This document shows positions 51,425 through 59,710 of a stretch of DNA of 64,000 bases, in pieces. The stretch lies in contig JBHJNQ010000046.1 in assembly GCA_050330635.1 (NCBI GenBank), positions 1 to 64,000 of the forward strand, in the 5' to 3' direction. The notes below the pieces were generated by a model. It worked only from the letters and a program-made list of their open reading frames with translations. It was not told where the DNA came from and searched no databases. Positions within the stretch are counted from its first letter, which is position 1. Each line of letters starts with the position of its first letter. The stretch comes from CADEDH01 sp050330635. GTDB taxonomy: Bacteria > Actinomycetota > Acidimicrobiia > Acidimicrobiales > SZUA-35. Position numbers and translations under genes: made by a program.

Positions 51425-52344
51425 CGCGCGTCCTCGTCGTCGCCGGGAAGGGCGGGGTCGGGAAGACAACGGTAGGGGCAACGATCGGCGTCGCGGCAGC
51501 TCGCACCGGGGCCGACGTGCTACTGGTGGAACTCGAGGGGCGGAGCAACCTGGCCGCCCCCTTCGGCGTCGCCGCTCTCCGCTACGACGAGGTCGAGCTC
51601 GGCCGCTGGCCCGGCGGGGGCCGGCTGCGGGCCCGCCAGATCACCCCGGAATGGGCGCTGGAGGACTACCTCGACTCGAGTGGCCTGTCGATGATCACCA
51701 ATCGGCTGGCCCGCACGGGGGCCGTCGACGTGGTCGCCACCGCCGCCCCCGGGATCCGCGACCTGCTGGCCCTGGGCAAGATCCGCCAGCTGGAGCAGTC
51801 CGGTGTGGCCGAGCTGATCGTGGTCGACGCCCCCGCCGCCGGTCACGCCGTGTCGTTCCTCCGAGCCCCGGCCGGGCTGGCCGCCTCGGCCGCCTCCGGC
51901 CCGGTACGCCGCCAGGCCGACGAGGTACTCGCCATGTTCGCCGACGAGCGACGCTGCCGGGTACAACTCGTCACCACGCCCGAGGAGGCCCCGGTGACCG
52001 AGGTGATCGAGACCGCCTTCGACCTCGAGGACACGGTGGGCATCAGCCTCGGACCGGTGGTGGTCAACGGTCGGTGGGCCCCCGTGCCCGGCCTGGTCGA
52101 GGCCGTGGCCAACGCCCCGCAGTCGCAGTCGCAGGGGCCAGCGGTGGCCGCCGCCCGCTACCGGCTGGGCCGGGTGGCCGCCGACACCGCCGAGATCGAA
52201 CGGCTCAGAGCCGAGTTGCCCCTGGCCCAGGTGGTGCTCCCGTTCCTGTTCACCACCGACGTGGGGCGGAGCCACATCGACGACCTGGCGGCGGTCCTGA
52301 CGGCCGAGCTCGACGCCCTCGATATGGCCGGTGAGGCCCGATGA
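51397..52344 (+). CDS. ArsA/GET3-like ATPase, first of pair
   Basis: A 315-residue deviant-Walker ATPase: VLVVAGKGGVGKTTVG, VVDAPAAGHAVSFL (switch II region) and SLGPVVVNGRW. It corresponds to the mycobacterial Rv3679-type protein of the ArsA-like pair. Its GTG start (51397) overlaps 28 bp with the divergent nfeD start. Stop overlaps the partner start (ATGA), so the two are co-translated. Role in client membrane-protein or vesicle-related traffic is not settled. Confidence 0.82.
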   Translation: MSAVEFFASSRVLVVAGKGGVGKTTVGATIGVAAARTGADVLLVELEGRSNLAAPFGVAALRYDEVELGRWPGGGRLRARQITPEWALEDYLDSSGLSMITNRLARTGAVDVVATAAPGIRDLLALGKIRQLEQSGVAELIVVDAPAAGHAVSFLRAPAGLAASAASGPVRRQADEVLAMFADERRCRVQLVTTPEEAPVTEVIETAFDLEDTVGISLGPVVVNGRWAPVPGLVEAVANAPQSQSQGPAVAAARYRLGRVAADTAEIERLRAELPLAQVVLPFLFTTDVGRSHIDDLAAVLTAELDALDMAGEAR

Positions 52345-53510
52345 GCGGCCTCCAACCGGGAGACCCCGACCGTCGCCACTCCGACCTTCGGGACCCCGAC
52401 CGGCGCCACCCTGACCTTCGGGACCCCGACCGTCGAGTCCTCGTGTGGCTGGGGGCGGGTGGGGTGGGCAAGACGACGATGGCGGCCGCCGGCGCCGTCG
52501 CCTCGGCCCGCGCCGGAGAGCGGGTGGTGGTGTTGACCATCGATCCGGCCCGTCGGCTCGGTGACGCCCTGGGCCTCGGCGGCGGGGCGGCACGACGCCT
52601 CGGCGGGGGCGCGGCCCTGGCCAACGAGCCCCGACTGGTCGAGGGACCGTGGCCGGGCGAACTGTGGGCCGCGGTACTCGATCCCGCCGAGACCCTGCAA
52701 CGGCTGGTCAAGACCCACGGTGAGGCCGATCAGGTTGCCCGACTTCTCGACAACCGGCTCTTCGCCGCCATCACCAACACCCTCGGCGGGACCAGCGAGT
52801 ACATGGCGGCCGAACGGCTCCATCAGCTCCACCGCGATCCACGATTCGACCGGGTGGTGATCGACACGCCGCCGTCCCGTCACGCCATCGACTTCCTCGA
52901 CAGCCCGACCAGACTCGCCAACTTCGTCGACAACCGCTTCTACCAGGCCATCTTCACCCCCCGGCGGGGCGTGCTGCGTTCGGTGAACGCCGCCGCCCAG
53001 GTGGTGCTGCGGCTGGTGGGGCGGGTGGTGGGGAGCGACCTGGTCGACGACGTCACCGGCCTGTTCCGGGATCTCGAGGGCCTCGACCGGGGTTTCAGGG
53101 ACCGTGCGGTGGAGACGGCGGAGCTCCTGGCCGGCCCCGACTGCCGCTACGTGATCGTGACGTCGCCCCGGCGGCAGCCGATCCGGGAGGCGGGATGGAT
53201 CGCCGACAACCTCGAGCGACGGCACCGGCTCGTCGACGCCGTGGTCGTCAACCGGTTGACACCGTACGGCCGGGACCCGTCGATTCGACCCAGCGGTGCT
53301 CGGGGAACCGACCGCGACGCCCTCGACGCCAACCTGGCGGAGCTCAGGCAGCTGGCGGTCGCCGAGGACGAACTGATCGAAGCGTCGGTGCGCCCCCTGG
53401 TGAACGGCCGCCTGATGGTCACGGTCGAGGACCGAGGCCATGCCGTGGCCAGCATAGACGAGCTGCTGGTGCTGGCCGATGCCCTCCGTCGCCTGATGGC
53501 AACGGTCTGA
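52341..53510 (+). CDS. ArsA/GET3-like ATPase, second of pair
   Basis: A 389-residue ATPase. The deviant Walker A is VLVWLGAGGVGKTTMAA; further motifs are VVVLTIDPARRLGDAL, RVVIDTPPSRHAIDFLDSP and VVVNRLTPYG. Only the Walker Asp/TPPS signature is shared with the partner; this copy has the GxDPA pattern of ArsA. The N-terminus begins with a tandem repeat of DPDRRHSDLR (see separate entry) before the ATPase core. It follows the first member without gap. Confidence 0.82.
   Translation: MSGLQPGDPDRRHSDLRDPDRRHPDLRDPDRRVLVWLGAGGVGKTTMAAAGAVASARAGERVVVLTIDPARRLGDALGLGGGAARRLGGGAALANEPRLVEGPWPGELWAAVLDPAETLQRLVKTHGEADQVARLLDNRLFAAITNTLGGTSEYMAAERLHQLHRDPRFDRVVIDTPPSRHAIDFLDSPTRLANFVDNRFYQAIFTPRRGVLRSVNAAAQVVLRLVGRVVGSDLVDDVTGLFRDLEGLDRGFRDRAVETAELLAGPDCRYVIVTSPRRQPIREAGWIADNLERRHRLVDAVVVNRLTPYGRDPSIRPSGARGTDRDALDANLAELRQLAVAEDELIEASVRPLVNGRLMVTVEDRGHAVASIDELLVLADALRRLMATV
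52362..52434. repeat. 30-bp tandem repeat in the 5' end of the second ArsA-like gene
   Basis: Units at 52362-52391 and 52392-52421 plus a partial third unit to 52434 encode the repeated peptide DPDRRHSDLR, DPDRRHPDLR, DPDRR. The unit length is a multiple of three, so copy change keeps the frame. Confidence 0.75.
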
Positions 53511-53526
53511 CCGGGCAGGGCAGGGC

Positions 53527-53877
53527 TCAGTCGCCGACGCCGTCGCCGGCCAGGGCGTCCTCGGCGTCCTCGATCGACTCGGTGACGGGAACGATGCGGT
53601 CGAAGCCGGTGGTGTGGAGGAGGCGGGTGAGGGCCGGGCGGGAGCAGGCGACGGCGACGGCCCCGTCGGCCTCACGGGCCCGGCGGATTCCCCCGATCAG
53701 GGCCCCCAGACCGGCGGAGTCCATGAACGGGACCTCGGAGAGGTCGATGAGGAGGTGGCTCTTTCCCGCCAGTTTGGCCAGCGCTTCGCGGAACGTGCCC
53801 ACCGTGTAGGCGTCGAGCTCGCCCGACGGCCGACACAGCGTGTAGGCGTCGAACTCTTCGATGTGGATCTCGAGCAC
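53527..53877 (-). CDS. STAS-domain anti-anti-sigma-type protein
   Basis: A 116-residue STAS protein: FDAYTLCRPSGELDAYTVGT, then SHLLIDLSEVPFMDSAGLGA with the phosphorylatable Ser in MDSAGLG, then AVAVACSRPALTRLLHTTGF. Such proteins release sigma factors when dephosphorylated. Start GTG 53877 is preceded by GGAAGGAC. It is divergent from an orphan receiver; no RsbW-type kinase is adjacent. Confidence 0.85.
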   Translation of the reverse strand: MLEIHIEEFDAYTLCRPSGELDAYTVGTFREALAKLAGKSHLLIDLSEVPFMDSAGLGALIGGIRRAREADGAVAVACSRPALTRLLHTTGFDRIVPVTESIEDAEDALAGDGVGD

Positions 53878-53977
53878 GTGGACAGTCCTTCCCTCGTCCC
53901 GGGGGAACGATACCGACGGTGGTGCCCGAGTGCTCGCCATGGCGACGGCCGGAGTCGGGGACGGTAGCATTGGCGCC

Positions 53978-54370
53978 GTGACCACTGTGCTCCTGGCGAC
54001 CGACTCCGACGAGCTGTTCGATGATGTCGACGCGGCCCTGGCCAGCGAGGATACCGACGTGCTGCGGGTCCGGGCCGGGGCCGACGTGGTTCCGGCGTGC
54101 CTGGCCCGCAAACCCGACGTGGTGATCCTCGATCTCCAGATCGGCAACATGGGCGGTTTCGCCACCTGCCTGGCCCTGAAGCAGGACCAGGAGGCGGGTC
54201 GGCTCGACGCATGCCCGGTGGGGCTCCTGCTCGACCGCTCGGTCGACGTGTGGCTGGCCGGCGAGTCGCGGGCCGACGGCTGGCTGGTCAAGCCCATCGA
54301 CTCCCTACGGCTGCGCCGCCTCACCACCGAGCTGCTGGCGGCCGAGCCGCCGGCCCGCACCCCCGCCTGA
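53978..54370 (+). CDS. Stand-alone receiver-domain response regulator
   Basis: A 130-residue single receiver: acidic pocket near DSDE, phospho-Asp52 (VVILDLQIGNMGG), and the conserved Lys in DGWLVKPIDS. No output domain. Start GTG 53978; the 100 bp between it and the STAS gene hold both promoters. It may work with the STAS partner in a partner-switching or phosphorelay circuit. Confidence 0.82.
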   Translation: MTTVLLATDSDELFDDVDAALASEDTDVLRVRAGADVVPACLARKPDVVILDLQIGNMGGFATCLALKQDQEAGRLDACPVGLLLDRSVDVWLAGESRADGWLVKPIDSLRLRRLTTELLAAEPPARTPA

Positions 54371-54451
54371 CGCCAGCGCCCCCGCCGGGGCGCACGAGGG
54401 CACGGGGTGGCGGCGTCGGCCGGCCACCGGCACCGCTCCCTGGCGGGGTCG

Positions 54452-54664
54452 TCACGTGCCGGTGGTGAGCAGGTACCCGCAGAACACGGCGCCCACGGCG
54501 GCGAGGAAACCCACCGCTCCACCGGCGGCGAGCGCCAGCCGTGACCGACCGACCTGGTGGACGGCGGCGGCAGCTCCACCGACGATCGCCGCCGTGATCT
54601 TGACGAGGAGGGTCACCTGATACTGGACCGAGGTGTCGCCGACCCGGATCTCGGCCAGACTCAC
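54452..54664 (-). CDS. Small membrane protein (about 70 aa)
   Basis: GTG 54664 (SLAEIRVGDTSVQYQVTLLV) is the preferred start; the frame extends to 54712. Two hydrophobic segments, ITAAIVGGAAAAVHQVG and LALAAGGAVGFLAAVGAVFC, suggest a two-helix membrane protein. No family recognised. Confidence 0.5.
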   Translation of the reverse strand: MSLAEIRVGDTSVQYQVTLLVKITAAIVGGAAAAVHQVGRSRLALAAGGAVGFLAAVGAVFCGYLLTTGT

Positions 54665-54752
54665 AGTCCCGTCACCACGACGACGGCGAAGGCAGGCCAC
54701 GCCACCCCTCAACCGTTAGCCCACCCGTTCGCACGCCTCCGGCGTGTCTACG

Positions 54753-54826
54753 TCGGGTTGGGGAGATTTGAACTCCCGACCTCCTCGTCCCGAACGAGGC
54801 GCGCTACCAACCTGCGCCACAACCCG
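54753..54826 (-). tRNA. tRNA-Pro, anticodon CGG
   Basis: A 74-nt cloverleaf on the minus strand. The acceptor CGGGTTG pairs with CAACCCG, the anticodon stem is CTCGT/ACGAG with loop TTCGGGA, and the anticodon CGG reads CCG codons (plus-strand 54790-54792). D-arm GCGCAGGTTGGTAGCGC and T-loop TTCAAAT are normal. CCA is not encoded. Confidence 0.96.
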
Positions 54827-54967
54827 TGTTGCTGTGGGCCCGAGCGTAGCCGATGTCGGCACCGTTCGGACCCGGAAACCGGTGGCCGTCCACCCGTCCG
54901 GTGGGTCGCCCGCCCGGCCCGCCACTAACGTCGCCATCGTCGGGGACCACCGAGGAGATCCACTGCC

Positions 54968-55747
54968 ATGGGCAACACCGTCACCTACGAACGCGAGGGC
55001 CACACGGCCGTCATCACCTACAACCGGCCCGAGGCCATGAACGCCGTCAACGGTGAGCTGCGGCGGGACCTGAACGCGGCGTGGGAGCAGCTGCGGACCG
55101 ACGACGAGGCCTGGGTCGCCATCGTGACGGGCACGGGGCGGGCGTTCTGCGCCGGGGCCGACCTCAAGGACCCGGGCTCCGCCGTCGGCAACGACGAGCA
55201 CTCGTTCTGGGAGGTGCCCAGCTTCACCTCCCTCGAGAGCGGCAAGGAGATCTGGAAGCCGATCATCGCCGCCGTCAACGGCCACTGCCTCGGCTTCGGC
55301 CTCACCCTGGTCTCGGCGTGCGACTTCGTGGTGGCCAGCGAGCAGGCCCAGTTCGGTTTCCCCGAGGTGCAGCTCGGCGTCCCCACGGTGCAGGGCGCCG
55401 TGCGCATGCCCCGCATGATCGGCTGGCAGAACGCCATGGAGCTCCTCCTGCTCGGCGACCGGGTCGACGCCCACCGGGCCAAGGAGATGGGGCTCGTGAT
55501 GAAGGTGGTCGCCCATGACGAGCTGATGGACCAGGCCCGGGCCCTGGCCCAGCGGCTCGTCGACAACGCTGCGCCGCTGGCGGTGCGGGCCACCAAGGAG
55601 ATCGCCAGGCGGGGCCAGGAGATGCCGTTCCCCGACGCCATCCGTTTCGGGGAGACGATGCGGAAGGTGGCGGCCGCCACCGACGACGCCCGGGCGTTCA
55701 GGGCGGCGTCGGCCAAGGGCGACAGGCCCGCCTGGACCGGTCGCTGA
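54968..55747 (+). CDS. Enoyl-CoA hydratase/isomerase family protein
   Basis: A 259-residue crotonase. The oxyanion hole residues are in RAFCAGADLKD and NGHCLGFGLTLVSACD. The position of the second catalytic Glu reads VPTVQGAV rather than the usual IPGAGGT pattern; one Glu (FPEVQLG) remains. This suggests isomerase or other chemistry, not standard hydration. Start ATG 54968. It precedes the TetR gene but is separated by 75 bp. Confidence 0.87.
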   Translation: MGNTVTYEREGHTAVITYNRPEAMNAVNGELRRDLNAAWEQLRTDDEAWVAIVTGTGRAFCAGADLKDPGSAVGNDEHSFWEVPSFTSLESGKEIWKPIIAAVNGHCLGFGLTLVSACDFVVASEQAQFGFPEVQLGVPTVQGAVRMPRMIGWQNAMELLLLGDRVDAHRAKEMGLVMKVVAHDELMDQARALAQRLVDNAAPLAVRATKEIARRGQEMPFPDAIRFGETMRKVAAATDDARAFRAASAKGDRPAWTGR

Positions 55748-55798
55748 GGGCCCGTTGTGACACACCCTCCGCCGACCTGGGAGTTCACCCCGATTTCT

Positions 55799-55837
55799 TG
55801 ACACGGTCCGTGACATCATGGCATGAGTCGTGCCATG
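55799..55837. promoter_or_regulatory. Overlapping palindromes at the tetR start
   Basis: TGACACGG-T-CCGTGACA (55799-55815) is a 17-nt palindrome with one mismatch, overlapping a possible -35 (TTGACA 55798-55803). CATGGCA...TGCCATG (55817-55823 and 55831-55837) straddles the start codon. Both fit autoregulation by the TetR protein. Confidence 0.6.
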
Positions 55838-56479
55838 AAAGATCTTCGGCAACGGCTACGGGACACCACCCGCCGGGCCATCGTGGGGGCATATCTCGAC
55901 CTGTCGCACCGTGACGGCCAGGGCCAGGTCTCGATACCGGCCGTGGCGGATCGGGCCGGGGTCTCGGTGCGGACCGTCTACCGCTACTTCGCCACCAAGG
56001 ACGACCTCCAGACCGAGGCCGCCTACCACTACGCCCGCCGGGCCGAGCGGGCCATGGCCGACCGCCAGCTCGACGCCGCCTCCTTCGACGACTACCTCCG
56101 CCACCTGTGGCGTGACTTCGCCACCCAGCTGCCGGCGGTCATCGCCGAGCACGCCACCCCGGCGGGCCGGGAGCTGCGATCGACCCGCCTGGCCCACTCC
56201 CGGGCCCTGGTGCGCCACGCCGTTCCCGGCGCCGACGACGACCAGGTCGACCTGATGATCGCCATCACATCATCGTCGATGTTCCTCGAGTTGGTCGACC
56301 GCATGGGCCACGAACCCGACAAGGCGGTGGAGCTCGTGACCGGCGTGATCCGGCTCATCCTGGCCGATGCCGACGCCGACGCCGACGCCGGCCTCGAGCC
56401 CGCCCCGTCGGACGACACCGGCCGCACCGACGAACCCCATGACACCGAACCCTCCTTTCCCCTTCGACCGACGAGGTGA
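55823..56479 (+). CDS. TetR/AcrR-family transcriptional regulator
   Basis: A 218-residue regulator. N-terminal helix-turn-helix: VSIPAVADRAGVSVRTVYRY then FATKDDLQTEAAYHY. A helical ligand-binding domain follows, then an acidic Asp-Ala repeat tail (ADADADADAG). ATG 55823 lies inside an inverted repeat that likely is its operator. It sits 4 bp upstream of the PEP-utiliser mobile-domain gene, so it probably regulates that gene. Confidence 0.85.
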   Translation: MSRAMKDLRQRLRDTTRRAIVGAYLDLSHRDGQGQVSIPAVADRAGVSVRTVYRYFATKDDLQTEAAYHYARRAERAMADRQLDAASFDDYLRHLWRDFATQLPAVIAEHATPAGRELRSTRLAHSRALVRHAVPGADDDQVDLMIAITSSSMFLELVDRMGHEPDKAVELVTGVIRLILADADADADAGLEPAPSDDTGRTDEPHDTEPSFPLRPTR

Positions 56480-56483
56480 CCCC

Positions 56484-58154
56484 ATGATCCCCACCGAACC
56501 CACGTGGACCCCGCCCGGGCCCGGCTCCTGGGTCTGCGACCGCTCCCACGCCGCCGCCGCCCCCACCCCCCTCTACCGCCGGATCGTGAGCGAGCACACC
56601 GAGCCCGTCTACCGGCGGGTGATGGAACGCTTCGGCGGGGCCATCGGTGCCCTCGACATGCAGTTCGTCAACGGGGCCCTCTATCGTCGCCTCGTCCCGC
56701 TCGTCGCCCCCGACCGCGACAACGGCACGGTCCCCCCGGCGCCGGTGCTGTGGCTCGTCACCCGGCTCCACCCGGAGTTCCGCCGGCGGGAACGGACGGC
56801 CCGCCACGTCTTCGCCACCCGGTCGTTCGAGGACGACATCGACCACTGGGTCGCCACCGAACGATTCGAGTGGATCGACGCCAACGCCGCCCTCCAGGCG
56901 ATCGACGTCGCCGCCCTCGACGACGCCGCGCTGGCCGGCCACCTCCGCCACCTCGACGAACGTCTGGTGGCCGGCTGGCACCGCCACCACGAGCTCCACG
57001 CCAACGATCTGGGACCCATCGGCGATCTCCTGGTCCACACCCGGCGGTGGGGCTTCGACGACGTCGAGGTCATGTCCCTGCTCCGGGGGTCGTCGCCGGC
57101 GACGGTCGACGCCGCCCGCCACGGCGCCGTCATCGCCGCCGCCCTCCTCCGGGCCGGCGTCGACCCGGCCACGATCTCCGACATCGCTCAGATCCGGGCC
57201 GTCCCCGAGGCGTCGGCCGCCGCCGACGACTACCTCGCCGGCTTCGGATGGCGGCTCGTCTCCGACTACGACATCGGGGGCCTCACCCTGAACGAGCTGC
57301 CGTCGGCCGTCGTCGCCCTCGTCCGTCGGGTCGACAGCGGCGAGACCCGCAGTGGGCCCGACGCACCGGGCGCCGACCCCGACCTCGACCGGATGCGGTC
57401 GGGGAGCGGTGACCCGGCGCTGTTCGACCAGCTGCTGGCGTCGGCCCGCACCGCCTATGGCGTGCGCGACGACAACGGACCGCTGACCTGGGCCTGGCCC
57501 GCCGGCCTCACCCGTCGGGCCTATCTCGAGGCCGGTCGCCGCCTCGCCGCCACGGGCCGGCTGGACGACGCCGCCCACGCCTTCGAGCTCGACATCGACG
57601 AGCTGGCGGCGGCGCTGGAGGGAGCGGCCACCCCGGCGGCGGGCGAGGTGGGCGAACGAGCCGCCACCCGCCGCTGGGAAGCGACGCTCGACGCCCCCGA
57701 CGTCCTCGGACCCACCACGCCGAAGCCGGACACCACCCCCCTGCCACCCTCGATCCGCCGCATGATGGACATCATCCTCGCCACCGTCGGCCTCCTCGAT
57801 CCCGATCTCGAGCGGCCGCCGGCCCCCCTGGCGGGCCTGGGCATCGGGGCCCGAACCCACCTGGGGACGGCCCGCGTCGTCGACGACGCCGGCGAGGCCA
57901 TCAGGACCATGGAGCCGGGCGACGTGCTCGTGGCGCCGTGGACGAGTCCGTCGTTCAACGCCGTCCTCTCGATCGCCGGGGGCGTCGTGGTGCAGGAGGG
58001 CGGCCTGTTGTGTCACGCCGCTGTCATGGCCCGCGAGCTCGACATCCCCGCCGTCATCGGGTGCCGGGAGGCGATGCGTTCGATCAGGACCGGCGATCTG
58101 GTCGAGGTCGATCCCGCAGCCGGCACGGTCCGGATAGTGGCCACCGTGGCCTGA
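56484..58154 (+). CDS. PEP-utilising-enzyme mobile-domain protein without ATP-grasp domain
   Basis: A 556-residue protein. The last about 90 residues (GDVLVAPWTSPSFNAVLSIA, GGLLCHAAVMARELDIPAVIG) are the phosphohistidine mobile domain of PEP synthase, PPDK and rifampin phosphotransferase, with the catalytic His in LLCHAAV. The N-terminal about 450 residues (LDMQFVNGALYRRLVPLVAP, HELHANDLGPIGDLLVHTRR) resemble the unannotated region of such phosphotransferase-like proteins, but no ATP-grasp nucleotide motif is seen. It may be a pseudoenzyme or act with a partner. Coupled to TetR. Confidence 0.72.
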   Translation: MIPTEPTWTPPGPGSWVCDRSHAAAAPTPLYRRIVSEHTEPVYRRVMERFGGAIGALDMQFVNGALYRRLVPLVAPDRDNGTVPPAPVLWLVTRLHPEFRRRERTARHVFATRSFEDDIDHWVATERFEWIDANAALQAIDVAALDDAALAGHLRHLDERLVAGWHRHHELHANDLGPIGDLLVHTRRWGFDDVEVMSLLRGSSPATVDAARHGAVIAAALLRAGVDPATISDIAQIRAVPEASAAADDYLAGFGWRLVSDYDIGGLTLNELPSAVVALVRRVDSGETRSGPDAPGADPDLDRMRSGSGDPALFDQLLASARTAYGVRDDNGPLTWAWPAGLTRRAYLEAGRRLAATGRLDDAAHAFELDIDELAAALEGAATPAAGEVGERAATRRWEATLDAPDVLGPTTPKPDTTPLPPSIRRMMDIILATVGLLDPDLERPPAPLAGLGIGARTHLGTARVVDDAGEAIRTMEPGDVLVAPWTSPSFNAVLSIAGGVVVQEGGLLCHAAVMARELDIPAVIGCREAMRSIRTGDLVEVDPAAGTVRIVATVA

Positions 58155-58160
58155 ACGGCC

Positions 58161-59441
58161 CTACGCCTGGTACCACTCGGCCACGGCCTCGGCCAACGGC
58201 CGGCCGGCCCGGAGCGTCGACCACGCCGCCACGCCGGCGTCGGTCGGGACCTCGCCCCGCCGCAGCAGTTCGAGAGCGACGAGTTCGTTGCGGTGGTCGG
58301 TGATCCCCCGCATCTCGTCGCTCTCGGTGAAGTAGACGACGATCGTGCCCCGAGTGACCGTCCCCCGCTCGAGGAGCTGCAGCCAGTAGGCCTTGCCCCC
58401 GGGGTCGGGTGTCCGCCCCAGCACCTCGAGGTAGAGACGATCGAGGAACTGGCCGAACGGCAGGCCCCCGTAGCGAGCCGTGAACTCGTCGGACTCGGCG
58501 AACCACTCGGCGATGGCCTCGGTCGGATGACCCGCCCCGCGCCGACCGATCCAGTACTGGATGCCGGCGGCGTCGGGGTAGCGCTGGAAGAAGGCGAGGT
58601 AGAGCCGGTCGATGGTGGCGGCGGTCGAGGAGTCGTCGACCTGGTCGCCGACGGCGGTCCACACGCCGTTGGCCCCAGCCTCGCTGTCGAAGGCGGAGCG
58701 CTCGGCCACCGTCGGATACCGGCCGTGGATCGTGAACCACAGGTAGTCGGCGAAACCGGTCTGGCCCGGAGCGGCGAAGGCCGGGGCGCTGCCGGCACTC
58801 GTCGGTGAGGCCCGGAGGCGGGCCAGGGCGGCGTCGACGATCGGCGTCGGGTTGACCGCCACCAGTCCGGCGGGGGTCGGCTCGTAGACCTCGAAATGGA
58901 GGTGGGGGGCGGTCGACTCGGCGTTGCCCGAGTCGCCCAGGAAGGCGATGACCTCGCCCTCGGTGATCCGGGTCCCGGGGCGCAACCGTCCGTCGCTCCC
59001 GACCGTGGCACAGATCCGGGCCGAGAACGCCTGAGCGCACGTGGCCTGGCCGTCGTCGGTGCCGGGCGTGTCGTTGTTGATGTGGATGTACTGGTACTCC
59101 CACCCGTCGTCGTCGCGGAAACGGAGGAGGCTGCCGCCCCCGTTGTCGTAGCGGCCCCACGTGACGGTGCCGGTGCGGGCCGCCACCAGCGGGATCATCT
59201 TGTCGCCCATCATGTCGACCCCGATGTGGCTTCGACCGCCGCTGCGGGCCGCCCCCCAGGTGTCGGTCCAGTGGACGTCGTCCACCCGGTCACGGTGGAC
59301 CGGGAGGGTGATCAGCCGCACCTCCGCCGCAGTGGCGACCTCGGCCGTCGGCACGACGGCGGCCACGGCGAGGGCCGCCACCACGACGGTGGTGGCCGCG
59401 TTGAACAGTCGACGCAGGGGCGACGGTGAGGCAAAGAGCAT
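58161..59441 (-). CDS. Secreted M23-type peptidase-like protein with DUF4214 repeats
   Basis: A 426-residue protein. Signal peptide (LFNAATTVVVAALAVAAVVP), LytM/M23 domain (RSHIGVDMMGDKMIPLVAAR; PHLHFEVYEPT) and a C-terminal pair of DUF4214 units (FADYLWFTIHGRYPTVAERS and LYLEVLGRTPDPGGKAYWLQ). The M23 zinc ligands H-x3-D and H-x-H are present, so it may cleave peptidoglycan or be a surface scaffold. Start ATG 59441. Upstream is a 13-bp palindrome (59491-59503). Confidence 0.82.
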   Translation of the reverse strand: MLFASPSPLRRLFNAATTVVVAALAVAAVVPTAEVATAAEVRLITLPVHRDRVDDVHWTDTWGAARSGGRSHIGVDMMGDKMIPLVAARTGTVTWGRYDNGGGSLLRFRDDDGWEYQYIHINNDTPGTDDGQATCAQAFSARICATVGSDGRLRPGTRITEGEVIAFLGDSGNAESTAPHLHFEVYEPTPAGLVAVNPTPIVDAALARLRASPTSAGSAPAFAAPGQTGFADYLWFTIHGRYPTVAERSAFDSEAGANGVWTAVGDQVDDSSTAATIDRLYLAFFQRYPDAAGIQYWIGRRGAGHPTEAIAEWFAESDEFTARYGGLPFGQFLDRLYLEVLGRTPDPGGKAYWLQLLERGTVTRGTIVVYFTESDEMRGITDHRNELVALELLRRGEVPTDAGVAAWSTLRAGRPLAEAVAEWYQA

Positions 59442-59490
59442 CGGCGAACTCCCGGGGAGCGGCGGCGGGAAGACGAACCTTGGTGATCGA

Positions 59491-59503
59491 CCGACAGTGT
59501 CGG
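59491..59503. promoter_or_regulatory. Palindrome CCGACA-G-TGTCGG upstream of the M23-DUF4214 gene
   Basis: A perfect 13-bp palindrome 50 bp upstream of the start, flanked on the minus strand by TCAAGTTCC. It may be an operator, or part of an alternative-sigma promoter of that gene. No regulator gene is adjacent. Confidence 0.4.
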
Positions 59504-59710
59504 GAACTTGAGTCCCTCCGGGTGCGGGCCCCGGTCACGATCCGGGTGGGCGTACCACGGCCGCCGAGTCTACGGGATCGGGGCCCGACTCTTCGTCGAT
59601 GCCCGATCGTCCCTACCATCGGAGGGGTCACCGGCGGCAACCACCCGCACCGTGGCCACCGACAGCCCCGTGGGGCGACGTAGGAGCGAGGAACGATCGA
59701 TGGGACGGGT

